A DNA stretch of 5,222 nt, from the NCBI GenBank assembly GCA_030618945.1, contig JAUXCI010000192.1, positions 1 to 5,222 of the forward strand, read 5' to 3'. Origin of the DNA: Flavobacteriaceae bacterium. Its GTDB lineage: Bacteria; Bacteroidota; Bacteroidia; Flavobacteriales; Flavobacteriaceae. Both the position numbers and the translations under genes were made by a program. Below, in pieces: positions 1-5,222 of this stretch (position 1 is the first letter of the stretch; each line of letters opens with the position of its first letter). The notes beneath the pieces are model-generated. The model did not search any database and was not told the origin of the DNA. It worked only from the letters and a program-made list of their open reading frames with translations.

Positions 1-1045
1 TTTCCGGATTACCCGTATCAAGGCTCATATATCCCATAACATTGAGCAGGTAATCAGGGTATGGAGCAACTGCATAGCCAAAACGCGTTTTTAATTTTTC
101 TTCCCGGTTCTTAATGATCTTATATAACACTTCTTTTGGTGTTTCAGGATCGTTGAACTTTTCAACATTTTCCATCTGAAACCATGTAAATAAACCTACT
201 AAACCATCCATGATTGATGGTAAAGGAACCGTGCCGTGTAAATCATTTGGATAAAATTTCCATTGAAAAGCAAGGTCATTGGCCTTGTTGGTCTTGATCA
301 CGTCTGAAAATTCAATATTAGAACGGGAGAACAAAGTGATATCCGTGGTATCTTTCATAACATTATCAATTGTAATACTCTTGTCCGATTGATGAAGTTG
401 GCCACTCAGTGACACGAATAAACTCTTATTGCTAAAATTTTCCTTAGCTAAAACCTCTTTTGATTGGTTTAATAACTTTTGATCATCCCAATCCATACTT
501 GGATCTATTGCAATATAGTTTGCAAAAAGATGGCTATGATTTATTAGGGCATTTACCGTAAATAAGCCACCATATGAATGACCTATCAAGGTTCTATAGT
601 TTGTTGCCGGATACTTTGTTTCAATATAAGGGATTAGTTCTTCCTCGATAAAATTCATAAACTTATCTGCACCGCCGTTTTCCTCATTTATTAATGAAGG
701 ATCTATAACGGAAGTTGTCAAATCTCTTGTTCTGTTTTCTCCATTCGAAATACCAACCATGATCATTTCAGGCATAAAACCACCACTATAAAAACTGTGA
801 ACAGTATACAAGGCATTCAAAAGTACTTCCCCATCCAAAATATAAACTACTGGATATTTAATTGAACTTTCCGGATCATAACTATCAGGTAGTTGTACAT
901 AAACGGATCTTGATTCATTTAAAACTTCGGAATGCACACTATCCAAAACACCTATTTGAGTGTTGTAAGTTACTTGTGCCTTACTAAATTGAGGGCTAGC
1001 TAGGGCAAGGACCAAAATTACCAGATAGATTATTTTTTTTTGCAT
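1..1045 (-). CDS. Secreted alpha/beta-hydrolase, esterase D-like (C-terminus cut by window edge)
   Basis: 348 residues are visible and the frame is still open at base 1, so the C-terminus is missing. The start is the ATG at 1045, which opens a signal peptide: MQKK, then a hydrophobic run (IIYLVILVLALA), with likely cleavage after SKA near residue 23. The mature part looks like the esterase D/enterochelin-esterase-like alpha/beta-hydrolase family. Early strands include YPVVYILDGE (about residues 64-73). The nucleophile elbow is GHSYGG at residues 155-160, making Ser157 the predicted nucleophile. The predicted catalytic His is His270 in DLHGTVPLPS, followed by MDGL, an arrangement common in Bacteroidota members. 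The acid residue is not certain; Asp181 in AIDPSMDW is a candidate. After about residue 300 a helical tail begins (PKEVLYKIIKNREEKLK, then YAVAPYPDYLLNVMGYM). In relatives this region resembles TPR-like helices, and here it is truncated. Predicted role: hydrolysis of an ester outside the cytoplasm; the substrate cannot be deduced. The gene is divergent from the cotransporter gene across a 215-base gap. Confidence 0.88.
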   Translation of the reverse strand, partial: MQKKIIYLVILVLALASPQFSKAQVTYNTQIGVLDSVHSEVLNESRSVYVQLPDSYDPESSIKYPVVYILDGEVLLNALYTVHSFYSGGFMPEMIMVGISNGENRTRDLTTSVIDPSLINEENGGADKFMNFIEEELIPYIETKYPATNYRTLIGHSYGGLFTVNALINHSHLFANYIAIDPSMDWDDQKLLNQSKEVLAKENFSNKSLFVSLSGQLHQSDKSITIDNVMKDTTDITLFSRSNIEFSDVIKTNKANDLAFQWKFYPNDLHGTVPLPSIMDGLVGLFTWFQMENVEKFNDPETPKEVLYKIIKNREEKLKTRFGYAVAPYPDYLLNVMGYMSLDTGNPE

Positions 1046-1260
1046 TAATTATTTTTTAAAAGGTTAAGTGTTTTATTAATTTTCTAAAACTATCAATTAA
1101 CATGCCGCTATTCTACAAAAAGACAAATTAGATCTTTTTTCATCATCTCCTAATAATTCAAATGGATATTGTGGTTTCTATATACTTTTTAAAAAACTTT
1201 TTCTATATTCACTTGATAGATTAAATGCAAGTTGCAGACAAATAAAGATTGAAAGAACCT
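1046..1260. other. Divergent intergenic region between esterase and cotransporter genes
   Basis: This 215-base, very AT-rich gap must hold the promoters of both flanking genes, which point away from each other. I found no perfect TAnnTTTG element on either strand. The nearest match for the plus-strand gene is TACTTTTT around 1183-1190. For the minus-strand gene there is a one-base-short TAATTTG (read on minus, 1130-1124). A short perfect dyad, TGCAA-G-TTGCA, lies at 1226-1236, 24 bases before the cotransporter ATG, and could be an operator half-site pair or chance. No Shine-Dalgarno sequence precedes either start, as is usual in Bacteroidota. No RNA gene was recognised here. Confidence 0.5.
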
Positions 1261-3447
1261 ATGTCTGAAAAGAAAAAATTCGGAACTTTTGAAGGTGTTT
1301 TCACCCCATCCATTCTAACCATTTTGGGGGTGATTATGTATATGCGTCTGGGCTGGGTTGTTGGTAATTCAGGCATTTTAGGGGCAATCATCATCATCGT
1401 TATTTCTCATGTAATTGCTGTAACTACTGGCTTAAGCATATCATCCGTTGCAACGGACAAAAAAATTGGTGCAGGAGGTATTTATTATGTGCTTTCAAGA
1501 AGTATGGGTATACCCATAGGAGGATCTATTGGTATTGCCATATTTGTTGGAACTGCTTTATCCATAGCCTTATATTTAATTGGTTTTTCTGAGAGTATTA
1601 ACAGCTATTTCGGCTGGGGAAACACCATCAATGATTTACGTCTTACCGGATCAATAGCGCTGATTGGCCTAACTGGACTGGCACTTATTGGTACCTCAGT
1701 TGCCCTTAAAACACAGTATTTTATCCTCGCTGCGATTGTTATTTCTTTGGTTTCCATTTTTTTTGGTACTTCGAGCTATGTTCCTGACACTGTTAATCTG
1801 GTTGCATCAAAAGATGCGCTTTCTATGGAAGTTGTTTTTGCCGTTTTTTTTCCAGCGGTAACCGGTTTTACAGCTGGAATTGCCATGAGTGGCGATTTAA
1901 AAGATCCTAAAAGATCTATTCCTTTGGGTACATTAATGGCTATCGGGGTTGGTCTCCTGGTTTATATCGGTTTGGCAATTTTCATTGCATTTAAAGTAGA
2001 TTCAGAAACATTGAGAGGAGATTATAATATAGTGATGAAAATTGCCCTTTTTGCCCCGGCAGTGGTGGCAGGTATTTGGGGAGCTACACTTTCCTCTGCC
2101 ATTGGAGGCATTCTTGGAGGTCCAAGAATTTTGCAAGCTATGTCATTGGATCAGGTTACTCCTAAATTTTTTGGTAAAGGAAAAGGGAAGAATAACGAGC
2201 CGGTAAATGCCTTGCTATTGGTATTTATCATCGCAGAGTTGGGTGTATTGATCGGAGAATTAGATGTTATTGCCAGAGTGGTTTCCATGTTTTATTTAAC
2301 GGCATACGGCTTTATCAATATCAGTTACTTTTTGGAAAGTTGGGCGAATCCTGATTTTCAACCTAGTTTTAAGATCAAGCGTTGGATAGGTCTGCTTGGG
2401 TTTATGGCTTGCTTTGCTGTCATGTTCAAGTTAGACACTATGGCCATGTTTCTTGCTTTGGCAGTCATAGGAAGTTTGTACTTCGGTCTACAGCGCAAGG
2501 AAGTACATCTGCAGTCAAATGATGTTTGGAGGAGTGTATGGGAGAATATAGTGAATAAGGGCCTAAAGAAGATCGATTCTAATATTGAAGAGAGTTCTAA
2601 TTGGAATCCTAATATTATTTTGTTTAGCGGCAGAAGTGACCATCAAAAATACTTGTTACAATTGGGGAAAACAGTTTCCGGGAGAACGGGCATGGTAACC
2701 AATTTTAAGTTGATTGTTGATCGTGAAGATGATCAACCGCTAAAAAGAGCAGATCAGGTGGTTAATGATGCATACTTCAAGGAACTGGGAATTTTTGGCC
2801 GGCAACTAAAAGTTAAAAACATCTATGATGGTATAACCAATATAGCCTCTACTTTTGGGTTTTCAGGTGTTGAACCCAATACGATTATGATGGGTTGGCC
2901 CAAAGGCCTGGAAAATTCTAAAGAGTACTCAAAAATGACTCAAATTTTGCTTCATTTGGATTATAATTTACTGTATTTGGATTTTGATAAAAAAAGCAAG
3001 TTTGGGCAATACAATTCGGTAGACCTTTGGTGGCGGGAAACCGATAGTAAGAACGCTGAAATGATGTTAAATATAGCCCGTTTTATTATTGCGTCTCCCA
3101 GGTGGAACAACCCCAGTATCAGAGTTTTATTTGTCAATAACAACAATGTTGATAAAAAATTGGTTCACGCCAAAATATACAAACTTGTTGAAGACCTGCG
3201 CGTAAATGTAGAAATCATTATCATTAATAATGCCGTGGAACAAAAAGCCTTTTACGATATCATTGGAGAGAGATCAGCTTCAACTGACCTGACTTTGGTG
3301 GGGATTCCAAATTTTCAAATTAAAAAACAAGCCCAATATGTTATAAGAACAAATAATTTGTTTGAAAGCATAGGTTCTACATTGTTGGTAAAGGCTGCAA
3401 ATAATTTTAATGTTCTAGATCTGAATTTTGTTAAAAAAAAGGCTTAA
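1261..3447 (+). CDS. Cation-chloride cotransporter (SLC12/CCC family, Na-K-Cl cotransporter-like)
   Basis: Inner-membrane secondary transporter of 728 residues, predicted to couple Cl- movement to Na+ and/or K+. The ATG at 1261 is preferred over an in-frame TTG at 1249, because family similarity starts at FGTFEGVFTPS (residues 7-17). Twelve helices of the APC/LeuT fold span about residues 17-410, followed by a soluble domain (about 412-728). Family signatures include GVIMYMRLGWVVG in TM1, GAGGIYYVLSRS (70-81), TGFTAGIAMSGDLKDP (201-216) in and after TM6, and PRILQA after TM8. The K+ site residues of animal cotransporters are matched by Tyr105 in TM3, and Pro198 and Thr201 in TM6. The Na+ site pattern A-x-x-S-S of TM8 is present as Ala275, Ser278 and Ser279, which favours Na+ dependence over a KCC-type K-Cl carrier. 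The Cl- site Tyr of TM10 matches Tyr349. The C-terminal domain keeps NIILFSGR, NTIMMGWPKG and VDLWWRETD, matching the SLC12 C-terminal domain. The protein is shorter than animal members (about 1000 residues or more) because the long N-terminal regulatory tail is missing. Generic annotation as an amino acid permease is the main alternative, and is less likely. Confidence 0.9.
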   Translation: MSEKKKFGTFEGVFTPSILTILGVIMYMRLGWVVGNSGILGAIIIIVISHVIAVTTGLSISSVATDKKIGAGGIYYVLSRSMGIPIGGSIGIAIFVGTALSIALYLIGFSESINSYFGWGNTINDLRLTGSIALIGLTGLALIGTSVALKTQYFILAAIVISLVSIFFGTSSYVPDTVNLVASKDALSMEVVFAVFFPAVTGFTAGIAMSGDLKDPKRSIPLGTLMAIGVGLLVYIGLAIFIAFKVDSETLRGDYNIVMKIALFAPAVVAGIWGATLSSAIGGILGGPRILQAMSLDQVTPKFFGKGKGKNNEPVNALLLVFIIAELGVLIGELDVIARVVSMFYLTAYGFINISYFLESWANPDFQPSFKIKRWIGLLGFMACFAVMFKLDTMAMFLALAVIGSLYFGLQRKEVHLQSNDVWRSVWENIVNKGLKKIDSNIEESSNWNPNIILFSGRSDHQKYLLQLGKTVSGRTGMVTNFKLIVDREDDQPLKRADQVVNDAYFKELGIFGRQLKVKNIYDGITNIASTFGFSGVEPNTIMMGWPKGLENSKEYSKMTQILLHLDYNLLYLDFDKKSKFGQYNSVDLWWRETDSKNAEMMLNIARFIIASPRWNNPSIRVLFVNNNNVDKKLVHAKIYKLVEDLRVNVEIIIINNAVEQKAFYDIIGERSASTDLTLVGIPNFQIKKQAQYVIRTNNLFESIGSTLLVKAANNFNVLDLNFVKKKA

Positions 3448-3463
3448 GTAGGCTTTTGTTTTT
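3433..3463 (+). terminator. Weak A-tract/T-tract hairpin overlapping the cotransporter stop codon
   Basis: Eight A residues (3433-3440), a short stem GGCTT/AGGCT around the loop AAGT (3446-3449), and the T-rich run TTTTGTTTTT (3454-3463) can fold into one helix with an A/U-rich base. The TAA stop codon lies inside it (3445-3447). Only two G-C pairs are present and there are wobble pairs, so stability is low. It is a candidate intrinsic terminator for the cotransporter mRNA, resting on shape and position only. Confidence 0.3.
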
Positions 3464-3582
3464 ATTCTAAATTCTTCACTGTTTATTTCTGAGGTGATCG
3501 GAGGTGAGGTGCTCACCTCCGATCACCTCGCAGACTGGTTGAGGCAATTTGAAAAGCCTTTGTCATAAATACCTTAGCTTTT
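3448..3582. other. Convergent intergenic region with several nested inverted repeats
   Basis: Besides the 18-bp palindrome, this 135-base gap has short complementary words near its ends. AGGCTTTT at 3450-3457 can pair with AAAAGCCT at 3552-3559, enclosing the palindrome. GAAAAGC at 3551-3557 can instead pair with GCTTTTC at 3577-3583, which touches the stop codon of the minus-strand gene and could act as a weak terminator for it. AGGC (3542-3545) and GCCT (3556-3559) are a further alternative. These are short and AT-rich, so some may be chance. No open reading frame or known RNA was recognised. Confidence 0.4.
3491..3529. repeat. Perfect 18-bp inverted repeat with 3-base loop between convergent genes
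   Basis: The left arm GAGGTGATCGGAGGTGAG (3491-3508) and right arm (3512-3529) are exact reverse complements around a GTG loop (3509-3511). The arms are made of the heptamer GAGGTGA at 3491 and 3501 and its complement TCACCTC at 3513 and 3523, so each pair is 10 bp apart, one helical turn. Eleven of 18 arm bases are G or C, far richer than the flanks. Neither strand has a T-run straight after the stem, so it is not a textbook intrinsic terminator. Because it separates two convergent genes, it may end or shield transcripts from both sides as an RNA hairpin, or be a REP-like or protein-binding palindrome. The structure is certain; the function is not. Confidence 0.9.
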
Positions 3583-4191
3583 CTAATTCGAAGACATTTT
3601 TACATTTCTAAAATAGCCTTCCGAACCATTGCCCACCCATAGACCAAACTTACCTTGCTTTCTCTCACTTATTTGTTCTATTTCAAGAGATGGATATTTT
3701 GATCCATTGACATAAACCTTGACCGAAGGATAATTTACAACGATCTTGGCATGGAACCATTCATTTGGGTTAGGTACAGGGTCTACGGTATTTTCATACT
3801 TATCTGGAAAAGCTTTTCTCAAAACTGACCAGTCATTATCCGGCATAGATATATATTGAACCGAATGCGTTTTTCTTTCCGGACTTTGGAAATTAAAAGC
3901 TCTGAAATAGATACCATCAAACATTTCGTTGTCCTGCCCATGAAAAGCAATACCTACAAAGCTTTTTCCGCGTTCATCCTTGCCTTTGATATCCAATTCT
4001 ATGGTGCCATTTTTAAAAACAGCATCATTAAGCCACAATATGCCGTCCTTTTCATTGGCATTTAAATGAATAATATCTTGATCAAATGTGGCTTCACGAT
4101 TAAAGGATGTCCATTGTTCGGGCTTGGTTGAAATATTTTGGGCTTGAGAAGTCATACAAATGAACAAAAGAATGAATAGGGCTTGTTTCAT
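3583..4191 (-). CDS. Small secreted DUF1080/3-keto-disaccharide hydrolase-like (concanavalin-fold) protein
   Basis: 202 residues. The ATG at 4191 opens a clear type I signal peptide (MKQALFILLFICMTSQA, likely cleavage before Gln18), so the protein is exported to the periplasm or beyond. Cys12 lies in the hydrophobic core but has no proper lipobox, so a lipoprotein is unlikely. The mature 185 residues look like one beta-sandwich of the concanavalin/LamG-like type. NGTIELDIKGKDERGKSFVGIAFHG matches the early strands (split as about residues 61-73 and 74-85), FDGIYFRAFN is the central strand (about 92-101), NEWFHAKIVVN (143-153) and VKVYVNG (157-163) are typical back-sheet strands, and KQGKFGLWVGNGSEGYFRNVKM (about 178-199) closes the domain. 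DUF1080 (PF06439) is annotated as 3-keto-disaccharide hydrolase and is abundant in Bacteroidota. This single-domain member may be an enzyme or a sugar-binding module; I cannot name its catalytic residues. It is convergent with the cotransporter gene and divergent from the pseudouridine synthase gene. Confidence 0.75.
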   Translation of the reverse strand: MKQALFILLFICMTSQAQNISTKPEQWTSFNREATFDQDIIHLNANEKDGILWLNDAVFKNGTIELDIKGKDERGKSFVGIAFHGQDNEMFDGIYFRAFNFQSPERKTHSVQYISMPDNDWSVLRKAFPDKYENTVDPVPNPNEWFHAKIVVNYPSVKVYVNGSKYPSLEIEQISERKQGKFGLWVGNGSEGYFRNVKMSSN

Positions 4192-4311
4192 GTTATTTAT
4201 TTTTAAAGAATAGAATTTTAAAAGGATTTCAGCTTACAGCTCAAAGTTAACAGTTTCTATATGATTATATCTTGCAGAAATTAAATACTTTAGCTAACAC
4301 AAAATCTAATA
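4192..4311. other. Divergent intergenic region between DUF1080-like gene and rluE
   Basis: This 120-base AT-rich gap serves both flanking genes. A good Bacteroidota -7 element faces the minus-strand gene. On the plus strand, facing the pseudouridine synthase, there is no TAnnTTTG match; TTGCAG at 4272-4277 and TAACAC at 4295-4300, 17 bases apart, resemble a weak sigma70-like pair but are not convincing. No other structure was recognised. Confidence 0.4.
4242..4249 (-). promoter_or_regulatory. Candidate Bacteroidota -7 promoter element TAACTTTG
   Basis: Read on the minus strand, these bases are TAACTTTG, an exact match to the TAnnTTTG -7 consensus of Bacteroidota housekeeping promoters. It lies 50 bases upstream of the ATG at 4191, implying an AT-rich leader of roughly 40-45 bases. 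No TTG is present at the expected distance of about 19-21 bases upstream, so the -33 part is missing or degenerate. Confidence 0.45.
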
Positions 4312-4890
4312 ATGCCTCATCAAACATTTAAACTTCACAAGCCGTTCGGAATGCTTAGTCAATTGATGTCCAACGATGTGCATCAATCAAGAAAAAAAAG
4401 ATTCTTGAGTGAATTGTATCATTTTCCTGAGGGAACTATGGCGGTGGGCCGTCTGGATGAAAAATCAGAAGGTTTACTTTTACTCACAACTGATGGCAAG
4501 CTCAGCAACACGATTAATCAATCGGGGGTTGAAAAAGAATATTGGGCCCAGCTTGATGGTTTGATTACAGATAATGCAATTGATCAATTGGCAAAAGGCG
4601 TTGAGATTGGTATTGAGGGGTTAAAATATAATACAAAACCTTGTAAGGTATTTAGATTGAATGATGAGCCTGACCTCCCTCCTGCTCATATCACCTTGCG
4701 TATTGGCAGACACCGACCGGCATCATGGATTAGCATAACTTTAACCGAAGGGAAATATAGACAGGTTCGTAAAATGACCGCCAGTGTTGGCTTTCCTACA
4801 CTTAGATTAGTAAGGGTTAGAATTGGTGATATTCATCTCAATAGTCTAGCACCCGGTTCGGTTGAAAAAATAAAAATAGACCTTCCATAA
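4312..4890 (+). CDS. rluE: 23S rRNA pseudouridine synthase, RluE-type (RsuA/RluB/E/F family)
   Basis: 192-residue cytoplasmic enzyme that converts a specific uridine in 23S rRNA to pseudouridine. E. coli RluE acts on U2457 in the peptidyl-transferase region of the large subunit. The ATG at 4312 is directly followed by the family's first strand, HQTFKLHKPFGMLSQ (residues 3-17). The catalytic motif is GRLDEKSEGLLLLT: Asp49 is the predicted nucleophile, and SEGLLLLTTDG (52-62) is the conserved stretch after it. Tyr77 in KEYWAQ matches the conserved tyrosine of motif II. EGKYRQVRKMTASVGFPTLR is the conserved C-terminal block, with the EGKYRQVRKM part at residues 146-155. No S4 RNA-binding domain precedes the catalytic domain, which fits RluE and argues against RsuA, RluB or RluF. 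The length is slightly below that of E. coli RluE (217). The gene stands alone, divergent from the DUF1080-like gene and convergent with the MBL gene, 41 bases away. The exact target uridine in this organism is inferred from family. Confidence 0.88.
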   Translation: MPHQTFKLHKPFGMLSQLMSNDVHQSRKKRFLSELYHFPEGTMAVGRLDEKSEGLLLLTTDGKLSNTINQSGVEKEYWAQLDGLITDNAIDQLAKGVEIGIEGLKYNTKPCKVFRLNDEPDLPPAHITLRIGRHRPASWISITLTEGKYRQVRKMTASVGFPTLRLVRVRIGDIHLNSLAPGSVEKIKIDLP

Positions 4891-4931
4891 ATTGCATGAT
4901 TTACGCTGAGTTCTCTAAAACAGTATCACAT

Positions 4932-5222
4932 TTATTGATCCTGATTCCACCATTTTGAATTGTCATCAGTTTGTTCCTTAAATTCAATGACTTCACCAAT
5001 TTTAGGGGTAATGAGAGCAATGTTAAGCTCACCTGCCTTTTTTGAAATTCGCTCAACTGGCTCTGTCCAAGGATGCATTCCCAGTTTAAAAGCACCCCAA
5101 TGAATGGGCATAATTAGTTTGGCTTTTACATCTACACCTGCCTGGGCTGTTTCTTCAGGGAACATGTGTATGTCAGACCATAACTCATTGTATTGACCAC
5201 ATTCCATCATGGCGAAATCAAA
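4932..5222 (-). CDS. MBL-fold metallohydrolase, RomA/NAPE-PLD/UlaG-like (C-terminal 96 residues; start outside window)
   Basis: The frame is open at the right edge and ends at TAA (4934-4932), so only the C-terminal end is present. The internal ATG at 5210 is not the true start: the in-frame residues FDFA before it continue the conserved strand FDFAMMECGQYNE. The fragment then reads DIHMFPEETAQAG and KLIMPIHWGAFKLGMHPWTEP. These match the end of a metallo-beta-lactamase fold domain of the group that includes NAPE-hydrolysing phospholipase D and bacterial RomA/UlaG-like proteins. In that group the His of the HWG(A/T)F motif (fragment residue 41) is a zinc ligand. The main HxHxDH metal-binding motif would lie upstream, outside the window. 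The product is probably a Zn-dependent hydrolase of a phosphodiester or related bond; the substrate is unknown. The last residues (NSKWWNQDQ) are a short polar tail. The gene is convergent with rluE and no terminator is visible in the 41-base gap. Confidence 0.85.
   Translation of the reverse strand, partial: FDFAMMECGQYNELWSDIHMFPEETAQAGVDVKAKLIMPIHWGAFKLGMHPWTEPVERISKKAGELNIALITPKIGEVIEFKEQTDDNSKWWNQDQ

Noticed and set aside
1056..1103. 15-residue minus-strand frame MLIDSFRKLIKHLTF just before the esterase start
   Set aside because: No start signal or family resemblance; expected by chance in a leader of this composition.
1108..1146. Short minus-strand frame MMKKDLICLFVE preceded by AGGAG, upstream of the esterase gene
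   Set aside because: AGGAG abuts the ATG codons too closely for a normal ribosome site, Bacteroidota rarely rely on such sites, and 12 codons in AT-rich DNA arise easily by chance.
1170..1190. TTG-N11-TACTTT pattern before the cotransporter start, also seen at 4272-4291 before rluE
   Set aside because: The 11-base spacing does not fit the Bacteroidota -33/-7 spacing of about 19 bases, and two AT-rich matches are easily chance.
1249..1260. TTG start four codons upstream of the cotransporter ATG
   Set aside because: Nothing favours TTG over the nearby ATG: no Shine-Dalgarno is present and family similarity begins after the ATG, so the ATG at 1261 was used.
2961..3146. 61-residue minus-strand open frame inside the cotransporter gene
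   Set aside because: It is antisense to the well-supported C-terminal domain and resembles no family; it is a shadow frame.
3491..3529. Reading the perfect palindrome as a canonical Rho-independent terminator
   Set aside because: No T-run follows the stem on either strand: the plus side continues GCAGACTGG and the minus side continues AGAAATAAAC.
3856..4065. 69-residue plus-strand open frame inside the DUF1080-like gene
   Set aside because: It is antisense to a gene with a signal peptide and recognisable domain strands; no recognisable protein features.
4901..5095. 64-residue minus-strand open frame overlapping the MBL gene
   Set aside because: It lies in another frame of the same strand as the MBL fragment, which has clear conserved motifs; it is a shadow frame.

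Overview
The window is AT-rich DNA from a member of the Bacteroidota, probably a marine or environmental Cytophagales or Flavobacteriia-type organism. Four things support this. Two exported proteins have short signal peptides ending in an SKA-Q or SQA-Q type site. A promoter element of the Bacteroidota form TAnnTTTG (TAACTTTG) lies upstream of one gene. Shine-Dalgarno sequences are absent before the starts. The esterase, DUF1080-like and MBL proteins have sequence styles typical of that phylum. Genus cannot be decided from the sequence alone.

Layout: five genes alternate strictly in direction (-, +, -, +, -), so each is probably its own transcription unit. (1) Bases 1-1045, minus: a secreted alpha/beta-hydrolase of the esterase D type, cut at its C-terminus by the window edge. 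(2) Bases 1261-3447, plus: a 728-residue cation-chloride cotransporter (SLC12/CCC family) with a 12-helix APC-fold core and the cytoplasmic C-terminal domain. (3) Bases 3583-4191, minus: a small secreted protein with a concanavalin-like DUF1080 (3-keto-disaccharide hydrolase-like) domain. (4) Bases 4312-4890, plus: an RluE-type 23S rRNA pseudouridine synthase. (5) Bases 4932-5222, minus: the C-terminal end of an MBL-fold hydrolase of the RomA/NAPE-PLD/UlaG-like group, with its start beyond the window.

The gaps are short: 215, 135, 120 and 41 bases. The 135-base gap between the convergent cotransporter and DUF1080-like genes holds the most striking non-coding structure: a perfect 18-bp inverted repeat with a 3-base loop, built from four copies of one heptamer and not followed by a T-run on either strand. 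A weak A-tract/T-tract hairpin overlaps the cotransporter stop codon.

The genes do not form an obvious pathway: ion transport, rRNA modification, two exported proteins and a metallohydrolase sit side by side. I see no mobile element, CRISPR array, tRNA, rRNA, phage or defence module, and no evidence for a new multi-gene system. The points most worth a second look are the structured palindrome at 3491-3529 and the bacterial cotransporter, which keeps the recognised Na+, K+ and Cl- site residues.
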